Assembly (NCBI RefSeq): GCF_900142025.1
Contig: NZ_FQZM01000009.1
Span: 1 to 64,000 of the forward strand
Direction: 5' to 3'
Source of the DNA: Desulfofundulus thermosubterraneus DSM 16057
GTDB taxonomy: Bacteria; Bacillota; Desulfotomaculia; Desulfotomaculales; Desulfovirgulaceae
Length of the DNA: 64,000 bases
The position numbers and the translations under genes are program-made. The notes below the pieces were generated by a model that saw only the letters and a program-made list of their open reading frames with translations, did no database searches and was not told the DNA's origin. Position 1 is the stretch's first letter. Every line of letters begins with the position of its first letter. Below, in pieces: positions 54,936-62,205 of this stretch.

Positions 54936-56132
54936 ATGTTCTTTTCCATACTGATGATTACCATTGATACCCTGCGGGCGGATCACCTGGGGTGCTACGG
55001 TTATCAACGGGAAACCTCGCCCCACCTGGATGCATTGGCCCGGGAAGCCATTCTTTTCCGCCGGGCTTACTCCCCATGCTCTTATACTTTACCGGCCCAT
55101 GCCTCAATTATGACGGGGAAATATGTGCCCCATCATTCAGTTGGTTACAAGCAGGGGGACGGAAAAATGGACCCCGACCGGGAAGTAACCCTGGCCGAAA
55201 TTCTCCTGAGCCTGGGCTGGTCCACCGCGGCCTTTGTCAGCTGCGCCGTTCTGGACGCCAGCCGAGGGCTTTCCCAGGGCTTTGTGCTGTACGACGACGA
55301 GATGACCAGGGGAGAAGAAAACCGTCCCCATGAGCTGGTGCGGGACGGCCCCCTTACCACGGCGCGGGCACTGGCATGGTTAAAAGACAACACCGGCAAA
55401 CCGTTTTTTGTCTGGATACACTATTTTGATGTACACGGTCCGTATATACAACCTGCTCCCTTTAACACTTTTTTCAGGCCGGAGGATTACGGGAACAGTT
55501 CCCTCTTGTTGCCGGTGGTGAATGAAGGGGAGGCCGGGGGAATTCCCCGTTACCAGCTGCTGGCCGATGATTCCGACGGTGTGGCCAAACACCAGCATGA
55601 TGCCCGTTTTTACCTGGCCCGGTATGACTGCGGTATCCGGTACCAGGATCATATTGTAGGTGATTTATTCCAGACATTAAAGGAAATGGGCCTCTGGGAT
55701 GAACTGATGGTCATTGTCACTGCCGATCACGGCGAGGCCCTGGGGGAAAATGGAGTCTACTTTTACCACGGTCTCACTTTGACCCCCGACCAGATCCATG
55801 TGCCCCTGATCGCCAAAATGCCCCGTTCCATTGGTCCGGCCGGCGTGCAGGTTGACGTGCCGGTGAGTACGGTGGACATTATGCCTACGGTCCTGGAATT
55901 AATAGGGTTCGACTACAGCCGCCTGGCTTTAGACGGGTTGCCGCTGCAGTATGCTTTATACACACCGGATCTTGTGGCCCAAAGAGCCGTGCATTGCGAT
56001 CTGGAATGCCAGGGAGCGCTTATCTGCGGAAAAGAGCTCCACCTCTGGCCCCGCACCCCCACCATAAGCTCGCCTGGCTATCTATATAACCCGTCCCTAG
56101 TTTCTGAAGAGATAAAAATTTACCTGTTCTGA
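54936..56132 (+). CDS. Sulfatase-like hydrolase or transferase (alkaline phosphatase superfamily)
   Basis: 398 residues, cytoplasmic by lack of a clear signal peptide. The family N-terminus is ILMITIDTLRADHLGCYGYQRETSPHLDALA; the metal motif FVWIHYFDVHGPY and VIVTADHGEALGE are intact. At the formylglycine site (C/S-x-P-x-R) it has T51-L-P-A-H55, so it lacks the cysteine or serine and the arginine. Thr is the nucleophile in phospho-transfer members such as LtaS and EptA; this protein may act on phosphate or another ester rather than sulfate. Confidence 0.8.
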   Translation: MFFSILMITIDTLRADHLGCYGYQRETSPHLDALAREAILFRRAYSPCSYTLPAHASIMTGKYVPHHSVGYKQGDGKMDPDREVTLAEILLSLGWSTAAFVSCAVLDASRGLSQGFVLYDDEMTRGEENRPHELVRDGPLTTARALAWLKDNTGKPFFVWIHYFDVHGPYIQPAPFNTFFRPEDYGNSSLLLPVVNEGEAGGIPRYQLLADDSDGVAKHQHDARFYLARYDCGIRYQDHIVGDLFQTLKEMGLWDELMVIVTADHGEALGENGVYFYHGLTLTPDQIHVPLIAKMPRSIGPAGVQVDVPVSTVDIMPTVLELIGFDYSRLALDGLPLQYALYTPDLVAQRAVHCDLECQGALICGKELHLWPRTPTISSPGYLYNPSLVSEEIKIYLF

Positions 56133-56160
56133 ATTCATACTTATAAGGAAGTATCGACCG

Positions 56161-56280
56161 ATGAGCAATCCCGTGGTAAGCGGTGAAAGGGCGGTTCCCG
56201 GGTTTAGTGACCCGGTTACCATGGCCGAACACCTGGCCCGCTACAAGTTTGCCCTGGCTTTCGTAGCCGGCCGGGAGGTA
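56161..56280 (+). pseudogene. SAM methyltransferase, 5' fragment cut by IS607 element
   Basis: ATG 56161 opens SNPVVSGERAVPGFSDPVTMAEHLARYKFALAFVAGREV, the typical N-terminal region before motif I of a class I methyltransferase, then runs into the IS element and stops at 56319. The missing part resumes at 58884. Joining base 56277 to 58884 restores ...AGRE-VLDAACGVGYG in frame. Together they would encode about 216 residues. It follows the sulfatase-like gene by 28 bp, so it was the last gene of that operon. Confidence 0.88.
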
Positions 56281-56331
56281 GAAAACAGCTTCTTCCCTTT
56301 TAATAATTATCCCGAATAGGTATTGCCAACC

Positions 56332-56367
56332 AACACCATCTGATATAAATTAATATCAGGTGGTGTT
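56332..56367 (+). promoter_or_regulatory. Palindrome over the tnpA ribosome binding site
   Basis: AACACCATCTGATAT (56332-56346) and ATATCAGGTGGTGTT (56353-56367) are inverse with one mismatch; the right arm ends 2 bases before the tnpA ATG and contains its only purine-rich binding stretch (CAGGTGGTG). It could be bound by the MerR-like domain of TnpA or block translation from read-through transcripts. Confidence 0.6.
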
Positions 56368-56369
56368 TT

Positions 56370-57026
56370 ATGAAACTTTACACAATAAGCGAGTTTGCCG
56401 AAAAACTTGGTGTCAGTGTATCAACGCTTCGAGCGTGGGATAAAGAAGGCAAGCTGGTTGCTTTACGTACACCAACCAACAAGCGAAGGTATACTGAAGA
56501 GATGCTCTACCGGGCACTGGGTATAAAGAACCGCCAGGAACCAAAGAAAATTGTTTTATACGCCCGGGTGTCATCAGCCGGCCAGAAACCGGACCTGGAA
56601 AACCAGCTTGAGTACCTGAAGGATTTTGCCGCCGGCAAGGGGCTGACCGTGGACGAAATACTTTTCGACGTCGGCTCCGCCCTCAATTATAAGCGCAAGA
56701 ATTTCCTGAAGCTGTGCGGCATGGTCACCCGGGGAGAAATCAAGACTGTTATTGTTGCTCACAAGGACCGTCTGGTGCGGTTCGGCTTCGAATTTTTTGA
56801 AGACCTGTTCGCCAAATTCGGCTGCGAAATACTAGTGGTCAACAAAGCCGAAGACATGTCCCCGGCCCAGGAGTTGACCGAAGACCTGATCAGCATCGTC
56901 CAGCACTTCGCGGCCAGGTTGTACGGCCAGAGGACATATAAGGCGCGAAAGCTCACCAGAACCGTCCGGGAGGCGCTGAAAAATGCAGCAGACAGTAAGA
57001 CAGAAGAGCCTGCCGCTGAACAATGA
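56370..57026 (+). CDS. tnpA: IS607 family transposase TnpA (serine recombinase)
   Basis: 218 residues. The N-terminal MerR-like helix-turn-helix is YTISEFAEKLGVSVSTLRAWDKEGKL; the recombinase domain starts IVLYARVSSAGQKPDLENQLEYLKDF with catalytic Ser near 68, and has DVGSALNYKRKNFLKL and VIVAHKDRLVRFGFEFFEDLFAKFGCEILVVN. This is the IS607 order, DNA-binding domain first. It cuts and joins via a covalent serine link. It overlaps tnpB by 44 bp. Confidence 0.95.
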   Translation: MKLYTISEFAEKLGVSVSTLRAWDKEGKLVALRTPTNKRRYTEEMLYRALGIKNRQEPKKIVLYARVSSAGQKPDLENQLEYLKDFAAGKGLTVDEILFDVGSALNYKRKNFLKLCGMVTRGEIKTVIVAHKDRLVRFGFEFFEDLFAKFGCEILVVNKAEDMSPAQELTEDLISIVQHFAARLYGQRTYKARKLTRTVREALKNAADSKTEEPAAEQ

Positions 57027-58416
57027 GAAGTGGGCCAGGATAACTGAAACTGCCGATGCATATGCCAGGCAGAAGGACGCCTTTCTGGTGGGGTACGGGC
57101 ATGTAAAATACCTGCACTATCTGGGTGAAAAGCGGAAGCTGCGGGACGAACTGGTTTCCGCCGGTTTCGTTAGCCCCTTTGGCCTGCAGGCCCGGCAGTG
57201 GAAGCTGGCCTTAGACGACGCCCTTTTCACGCTGGAGAGGCAGTTTGAGGCCGCCGTCGTTAAAGTCAAAGAATGCCTTTACCGCCACGAAGGGCTGACC
57301 GATGAAGAAAAGCACTACGCCTTCTGGTTGCTTTACAGGCACGTGAAGCACGGTCGCGACTGGAAACGCATCCGGGCAGTCTTCACCGGTGAAGATATCG
57401 TCAGCGAAGAGATAAAGCTGGACGCGGAGGGTCGCGCCAGGGTGAGAAAGTACCTGAAGCGCGTTTTTCGCCGCGTCCTGGGCAAAAAGCCCCGCGTTAA
57501 AAAAACCCGCAGCTTCGCCGTTGATCAGCAGATGTACCGGGTGTTTGCCACCGAAAAGCGGCAGTACATTGCCGTGGCTACTTTAACCCCCGGCGAGAGG
57601 GTAGTTATCCCGCTGGCCGGGGTACATGCCGTAGAAGGCAACCTGCGGGTGGTGCTTCTCCCTGACGAAAACTGCGTAGAAATCCACCTGACCAGGGAAC
57701 CGCAGACTTACTCGCCCGGTGAGGGAGAGGCGGGCATCGACCTGGGCGTGACGGAAGTGTTCACCGACGACACGGGCAGAAAATACCGGCCCGAATATGG
57801 TGAGGCTCTGCAAGAAATGTCCAACCATATCCTGGACAAGAGCCGAAAGCGCGGCAAGCTCTGGGCGCTGCGCCGAAAATTATTGGAGCAGGACCCACCC
57901 AAAGCCCGGCGTATCTTAAAACACAACCTGGGCCTTGTTAAGCAAACCAAGAGGAACAAAAAATACCGGACCAGGTGCGAAAACGAAATCAACCGGGCGT
58001 TTAACGAATTCTACAAAGAACGCCGGCCGAAGATAATTGCCTACGAGGACCTTGCCCACCTGCGCGGGAAGGCCGGGAGCAGGGGTCTCTCCCGCAAGGT
58101 GAGCGGCTGGCAGCGCAGCATCATCAAAGAACGGCTGGGATACAAAAATTACATTTACTCCGTCACCGACCCCGGTCCGGTGAATGCGGCGTACTCCAGC
58201 CAGACGTGCCCCGTGTGCGGGTGGGTGGACGCGAAGAATCGCTGCGGGGACGTTTTTATGTGCCGGAAATGTAGTTTTGAAGCTGATGCGGATAACGTAG
58301 CCGCACTGAACCTTAAGTTGAGACTGCACGACGAAGAGATAACCCGTTACATGCCGTATAAAAAGGTGAAGGAGCTTTTGCTTCAGCGTTATTATCAGAA
58401 ACAGCAAGCCAATTAA
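56983..58416 (+). CDS. tnpB: RNA-guided nuclease TnpB (IS607 type)
   Basis: 477 residues. The N-terminal half is a wedge/REC-like helical part. The RuvC residues are seen: D253 in AGIDLGVTEVFTD, E355 in IIAYEDLAHLRG and D437 in SFEADADNVAALN. A zinc ribbon (CPVCGWVD ... CRKC) lies between the second and third. All catalytic residues are present, so the protein should be active, using an RNA from the element's right end as guide. TnpB cuts empty target sites and so keeps the element in place. Confidence 0.93.
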   Translation: MQQTVRQKSLPLNNEKWARITETADAYARQKDAFLVGYGHVKYLHYLGEKRKLRDELVSAGFVSPFGLQARQWKLALDDALFTLERQFEAAVVKVKECLYRHEGLTDEEKHYAFWLLYRHVKHGRDWKRIRAVFTGEDIVSEEIKLDAEGRARVRKYLKRVFRRVLGKKPRVKKTRSFAVDQQMYRVFATEKRQYIAVATLTPGERVVIPLAGVHAVEGNLRVVLLPDENCVEIHLTREPQTYSPGEGEAGIDLGVTEVFTDDTGRKYRPEYGEALQEMSNHILDKSRKRGKLWALRRKLLEQDPPKARRILKHNLGLVKQTKRNKKYRTRCENEINRAFNEFYKERRPKIIAYEDLAHLRGKAGSRGLSRKVSGWQRSIIKERLGYKNYIYSVTDPGPVNAAYSSQTCPVCGWVDAKNRCGDVFMCRKCSFEADADNVAALNLKLRLHDEEITRYMPYKKVKELLLQRYYQKQQAN

Positions 58417-58884
58417 TCCTTTATCCTCCCGGGATGTTCCCGGGAAAGGGCAGGGACTGGCCCGGTGGGAGAAAGAACGTTGGAACGTGCGGTCGGCTGG
58501 CTTTTGGCCGCACGCGAGGACGGCTTTAACGATGACGCTTTCCACGGAAAGCGGAGCACTGCCGGGTAGCCTGCACTGGGATGTACGGGAAACGGCATTC
58601 CGGTCGGCCAAACTGTTCCTGTCCTTCAGGTGGGAGCCTTCGGGCAATAAAACCACCCCGCCGTTTGGAAGCTGTCAGGCTGGATAAAGACGGTGGGCCT
58701 GTGGGTCTACCGGATGACGTACCGGTTTGGCGGTGACTGTTTCGGGCGGGACTCCAGAAGCCCGTGGTCCACCTGCCCCGTCAGCCGGGCAGGTGGGGAT
58801 ACCCGGCCTCTCGGAGAGCGTGAACTGCTTTTGCTGTCGCTTTTATCGTTACTTGATAGAAGTTGATAGCAAAAATGAAACAGG
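58417..58884 (+). ncRNA. IS607 right end, probable TnpB omega-RNA
   Basis: 468 bp without an ORF between tnpB and the element end. TnpB-associated omega-RNAs come from this position. Hairpins are visible: CCCGGGA/TCCCGGG near 58427, CCACCTGCCC (58770-58779) with GGGCAGGTGG (58788-58797), and several smaller ones. The guide would be the flanking sequence after 58884, TGCTGGATGCGGCCTG, and the adjacent motif in the empty site would end in GGGAGG. The RNA's true 5' end may lie inside tnpB. Confidence 0.65.
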
Positions 58885-59417
58885 TGCTGGATGCGGCCTG
58901 CGGGGTGGGTTATGGCAGCCGGATGATGGCTGGGCGGGCGAAGAAGGTGGTGGGGGTGGATATTGATCCGGAGTGCCTCCAGTATGCCCGGGACAATTAC
59001 GCCCATCCCCGGGTTGTTTACCAGCAGGGGGATGTCTGCGCCCTCCCTCTCCCCGGCGGGAGCTTTGATGTGGTGGTTTCCTTTGAAACCATCGAACACG
59101 TTGCCGACGGGGAGGCCTGCGTTCGGGAAGCCTGGCGGGTGCTAAGGCCGGGAGGTCTCTACCTGGTTTCCACGCCCAACCGGCTGCTCATTTCACCCGG
59201 CCGGGGACCCCAGGACCCGCCGGCCAACAGCTTCCACGTGCGGGAGTACACCCTGGAGGAATTTCAAGAACTGGTAGGGAGCTATTTCCAGAACCTGCAA
59301 CTTTTCCGGCAGAATCTCGAAGAAGAGGGGCGGGGCCGGAACCCGGCCGTAAAACCCCTTTTGCCCGGGGAGGGCGCCTGGTTTTACGTTATTGTCGGCG
59401 TCAAGGGGGCTGAATAA
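58884..59417 (+). pseudogene. SAM methyltransferase, 3' fragment
   Basis: In frame from GTG at 58884: VLDAACGVGYGSRMMAGRAKKVVGVDIDPECLQYARDNY (motif I and following acidic loop), FDVVVSFETIEHVADGEACVREAWRVLRPGGLYLVSTPN (motifs IV-VI) and a C-terminal region. An ATG at 58863 or 58875 lies in the IS end and could restart translation, which would give a protein lacking only about 40 N-terminal residues, so residual function is possible. See the 5' fragment at 56161. Confidence 0.88.
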
Positions 59418-59420
59418 GGC

Positions 59421-59503
59421 GACGTCCAATCGTTTCAAAATGGGCTGGCGAAAATGCGCCATCCCTGGCCCGGACGGCCTCCGGGCCTTGCTTATATTGG
59501 ACG
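59421..59503 (+). other. Branched RNA-like structure after the methyltransferase
   Basis: ACGTCCAAT (59421-59429) pairs perfectly with ATTGGACGT (59495-59503). Inside lie a TGGCG/CGCCA hairpin (about 59444-59461) and a perfect GGCCCGGA/TCCGGGCC hairpin (59466-59486), so a three-way junction is possible. No ORF. It may be the terminator region of the operon or a small structured RNA. Confidence 0.45.
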
Positions 59504-59576
59504 TGATGCGTTGCCCTCTGGGAAACCATTGTGAATGATAACCTGGCCAGGCCGTAGAGCTTGCTGCAATGATCTC

Positions 59577-59604
59577 TTGACTATTTTTTTGGAATTGCTA
59601 TAAT
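59577..59604 (+). promoter_or_regulatory. Promoter of tRNA-Gly
   Basis: TTGACT (59577-59582), 16-bp spacer, TATAAT (59599-59604), 10 bp before the tRNA. Confidence 0.75.
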
Positions 59605-59614
59605 AAAAAAGTAA

Positions 59615-59689
59615 GCGGGTGTAGCTCAATGGTAGAGCATCAGCTTCCCAAGCTGAGGGCTGCGGGTTCGATCCCCGTCACCCGCTCCA
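59615..59689 (+). tRNA. tRNA-Gly (anticodon CCC)
   Basis: 75 nt with CCA. Acceptor GCGGGTG/CACCCGC, D arm TAGCTCAATGGTAGAGCA, anticodon arm TCAGCTTCCCAAGCTGA whose loop TTCCCAA gives anticodon CCC, T arm TGCGGGTTCGATCCCCGTC. It is single and borders a degenerate integrase. Confidence 0.95.
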
Positions 59690-59810
59690 GTAAAATCAAG
59701 GCTTCGCGGGTTCAGCCGCATACGACAGGACAGGTTTTTACGACAATCTTACGACGATGGAAAACCCACCCGGTGGGTGGAGTGAGTTGTGTCCCTCTGT
59801 TTGGAGGGAT

Positions 59811-60018
59811 TTATTTTTTCCCGCCGAAAAGGATTCCGTGCAGTTTTGTTTTGAAACGACTTTCTTTATTTCCTTCCATAGGGGAATGACAGTAAAGGTC
59901 TAATATGGAACTCGTTTTGGTATGTCCCGGCAGATCCCGCAGGTTTTCCGGGTTCTCTCCCTCCTGAAGAAGAATCGTCGCGAAGGTGTGGCGTAGGTTA
60001 TGTACCCGGATGTGCTCC
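59811..60018 (-). pseudogene. Tyrosine recombinase (integrase) C-terminal remnant
   Basis: On the minus strand the frame ending TAA at 59811-59813 reads EHIRVHNLRHTFATILLQEG, then ENPENLRDLPGHTKTSSILDLYCH. The integrase box II is present: HNLRH (His and Arg), GHTK (His) and the nucleophile Tyr in LDLYCH. The N-terminal two thirds are gone. It lies 120 bp from tRNA-Gly, a usual integration target, and is the likely trace of a lost integrated element. Upstream it is joined directly to an IS607 TnpA fragment. Confidence 0.85.
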
Positions 60019-60169
60019 TGTAATCGCCCCGCTCGGCCAGTTTAAGTACGTTCGCTAAACCGCGGCGCTTCTGGTTCAGGCCACTGGCCACGTCCGTGAG
60101 TTCCGCCCTGACGGTAAAACCGTTTTCCCGAGCGTGAAACCGTTCCAGCTGCCGGTCCAGGTTGCCCGC
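60019..60169 (-). pseudogene. IS607-type TnpA remnant
   Basis: On the minus strand: AGNLDRQLERFHARENGFTV, RAELTDVASGLNQKRRGLAN, VLKLAERGDY. This aligns with the part of IS607 TnpA after the catalytic serine (compare GQKPDLENQLEYLKDFAAGK and DVGSALNYKRKNFLKL in the intact element). The HTH domain, the catalytic serine and the C-terminus are missing. The fragment abuts the mannosyltransferase stop codon by 13 bp. It is from a different IS607 lineage than the intact copy. Confidence 0.8.
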
Positions 60170-60182
60170 GCGCCCTCTCTGA

Positions 60183-61325
60183 TTAAGCCAGGAAGGCTTT
60201 CCTGGCTATTCCCCAGAGGAATACCAGCCACAGCAGGTAGAAAAAGAAGAGGAGGGGGTAATAAAAGGTTCTTTTCCTCCCTGCAAACTGCCCTAGGCCA
60301 TAAAAGACGGGGAAGACGGGGAGCAGGTAGCGCACGTAGCCGTGGCTTTGCGGCAGGTGCGGCAACAAATCAGCAGTAAAAAGGGGCAGGAGAGCGTGGA
60401 TAAGGATTATGGAGCGCCAGAGATTTTCTTTAATTGCCACGACGGAAACTGTTGCCACGACGAGAGCTACCAGGTTGAAAATAAAAATGATGTTTGATAG
60501 TTTTGTAGTAAAGTCATGGTAAAGAACGAGCCAGGGCCAGGAAAAAAAGCGGTGGAAGAGGGGCTGGGCGCTGGTAAAGGCTAGGGGGGAGCCGTAGACG
60601 GCGTGTTCATGACCCAAAAAAGCCAGCAGCGGCAGGAAGCTGGCCAGGGAGAGAACGACCTTTTTGAAGCCCGGTCGCTCGGCGGCCCAGTAGTTGGCCA
60701 GCAGGATAGCCAGCACGGCGGCGCCGCTTACCCTGGTGACAGCTAAAAGAGAGGCGGCGGTCAGGGAAAGCGGCCAGCGGCGGTATGCGGCCAGTGTAAG
60801 GCAGGCGACTAACAGAAAGAAATAGAGCGACTCCGTATAGACAGCCGAAAAAAAATAACTGGAGGGGAAAAAGGCTAGTAGCCACAAAGCGCTGTTTTTG
60901 GGGCAGCCCTTAGCCAGGAGCAGCTTTTTGGCCACTACCAGGCCGGCTGAGAAAAAAAACCAGCTCAACAGCACTCCCGCTGCCTCGTAGTCCGCAAAGG
61001 CGCGGCCAAAAAGCCTGATGAGCAGGGGATAAAGTGGGAAGAAGGCAGCCGACATGGGGTCTCCGTATCCCTGGCGGGCGATGCGCAGGTAATGCTCGGA
61101 ATCGTACAAGACGAAAGGATCCCACAGCGGCTTTACCGCAAAAAATGTGCCCGGTGGTGCATCGTGGAGCACAACCGGTCGGAAAAGGAACAAGAGGGCT
61201 ACCATGATACCGCGCGAGACAAAAAATACGGCCAGGGCCGGCACCAGAATACCGCCTAAGTGTTTTAACACTTTGTTTTCCAGCAGACGGCAGTTAAAAG
61301 GCTTATGCACGGGTGTCATTGTCAT
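60183..61325 (-). CDS. PIG-V-like mannosyltransferase (polytopic membrane protein)
   Basis: About 380 residues with ten or so membrane helices. DSEHYLRIARQGYG followed by AFFPLYPLLIRLFG is the catalytic-loop signature of the PIG-V/GT76 family (GT-C fold), which uses lipid-phosphate mannose. GHEHAVYGSPLAF and PHLPQSHGYVRYLLPVFPVFYGLG are further family traits. GGAGGT before ATG 61325 fixes the start. It should transfer a sugar outside the cytoplasmic membrane; the partial GT at the right edge could make its lipid-linked donor. Confidence 0.85.
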   Translation of the reverse strand: MTMTPVHKPFNCRLLENKVLKHLGGILVPALAVFFVSRGIMVALLFLFRPVVLHDAPPGTFFAVKPLWDPFVLYDSEHYLRIARQGYGDPMSAAFFPLYPLLIRLFGRAFADYEAAGVLLSWFFFSAGLVVAKKLLLAKGCPKNSALWLLAFFPSSYFFSAVYTESLYFFLLVACLTLAAYRRWPLSLTAASLLAVTRVSGAAVLAILLANYWAAERPGFKKVVLSLASFLPLLAFLGHEHAVYGSPLAFTSAQPLFHRFFSWPWLVLYHDFTTKLSNIIFIFNLVALVVATVSVVAIKENLWRSIILIHALLPLFTADLLPHLPQSHGYVRYLLPVFPVFYGLGQFAGRKRTFYYPLLFFFYLLWLVFLWGIARKAFLA

Positions 61326-61461
61326 CCGAACCTCCACTTTTTAATCTTAACACACCGGAAGCGATCAAAAATAGGGGTGGTTCATATTTTTCGGCGAGGG
61401 AAATCCCCGCAGGAAGGATATTGGCACCCACTGGCGAATTCCGTAAGGGGGTGGGGGAGAA

Positions 61462-62205
61462 GTGAGGGATGAAGAGTACCGCCTGCTGTGGGAGGAGGAA
61501 GAAAGGCACTGGTGGCACGCCGGCAAGCGCCAGATTGTGCGCGGGCAGGTGCTCAAGTTCCTTGCCGGTCGGAGCACCAACCAGGGTAAGGTGCGGCTTT
61601 TGGACGTCGGTTGCGGCGACGGGGCGCTGTTGAGGGAGCTTGGCTGCCTTGTGGAGGCCGAGGGTATAGACTGTCACCTTCCGTTGGTAGAGAGGGCCCG
61701 CGCCGGGGGTTTGCGGGTTTGTCACGGCGACGCCTGTCGTCTTCCTTACGACAACGCTACTTTTTTTGACCTGGTGCTCCTCCTTGATGTGCTGGAGCAC
61801 CTCGACGACGACCGTCTCGGCCTCATGGAGGCGGGGCGCGTCTTGCGCCCGGGGGGCATGGTGCTGGTCAGTGTGCCGGCCCATCCCTGGCTTTACGGCA
61901 GCCACGATCGCGCACTCGGCCACCGGCGGCGTTACACGCCCCAGTCTCTCTTCAGGACGGCAGGCGGTGCCGGTTTGAGCGTGGAATTCATGTCTTACAC
62001 CAACTTTTTTATTTTTCCGGCTGCCGCTTTGGTGAGGATGAAGGAAAGGAGTCAGTCTGGCGGGGCGGTGCGCGGCTGCTTGCCGCCCTTTTGGGGAAAA
62101 TTTATTGCCGGTTTCTACCGGGTGGAGTCCTGGTGGCTTAAGCGGTGGAGTATCCCCATCGGACTTTCACTTCTGGTAAGACTTTCCAAGGAGGCTTTTT
62201 TATGA
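61462..62205 (+). CDS. Class I SAM-dependent methyltransferase
   Basis: 247 residues. N-terminal YRLLWEEEERHWWHAGKRQIV, motif I VRLLDVGCGDGALLREL, acidic VEAEGIDCHLPLVERA, motif IV FFDLVLLLDVLEHLDDDRLGLMEAGRVLRPGGMVLVSVPAHPWLYGSHDRALGHRRRYT. The WLYGSHD ... GHRRRY segment is typical of methyltransferases next to lipid-linked sugar enzymes. The start is GTG at 61462. It overlaps the GAF/HD gene by 4 bp (ATGA). Confidence 0.85.
   Translation: MRDEEYRLLWEEEERHWWHAGKRQIVRGQVLKFLAGRSTNQGKVRLLDVGCGDGALLRELGCLVEAEGIDCHLPLVERARAGGLRVCHGDACRLPYDNATFFDLVLLLDVLEHLDDDRLGLMEAGRVLRPGGMVLVSVPAHPWLYGSHDRALGHRRRYTPQSLFRTAGGAGLSVEFMSYTNFFIFPAAALVRMKERSQSGGAVRGCLPPFWGKFIAGFYRVESWWLKRWSIPIGLSLLVRLSKEAFL

Larger units (their letters stand above)
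56279..58884 (+). mobile_element. IS607-family insertion sequence (about 2.6 kb)
   Basis: The element contains tnpA (serine recombinase) and tnpB, in that order, with a non-coding right end. Boundaries come from the split methyltransferase: CCGGGAGG at 56271-56278 on the left and CAGG then TGCTGGATG at 58881-58889 on the right, both with GG. IS607 transposases insert at GG dinucleotides without making long target duplications, which fits. AAACAG occurs near both ends in direct orientation, and TTGATAG is repeated directly at 58852-58872. It is intact as far as can be seen. Confidence 0.88.

Noticed and set aside
59629..59889. 86-residue plus-strand ORF over tRNA-Gly
   Set aside because: It begins inside the tRNA and runs antisense to the integrase remnant, with no homology of its own.
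61303..61923. 206-residue minus-strand ORF
   Set aside because: It is antisense to the SAM methyltransferase at 61462-62205, whose motifs are clear.
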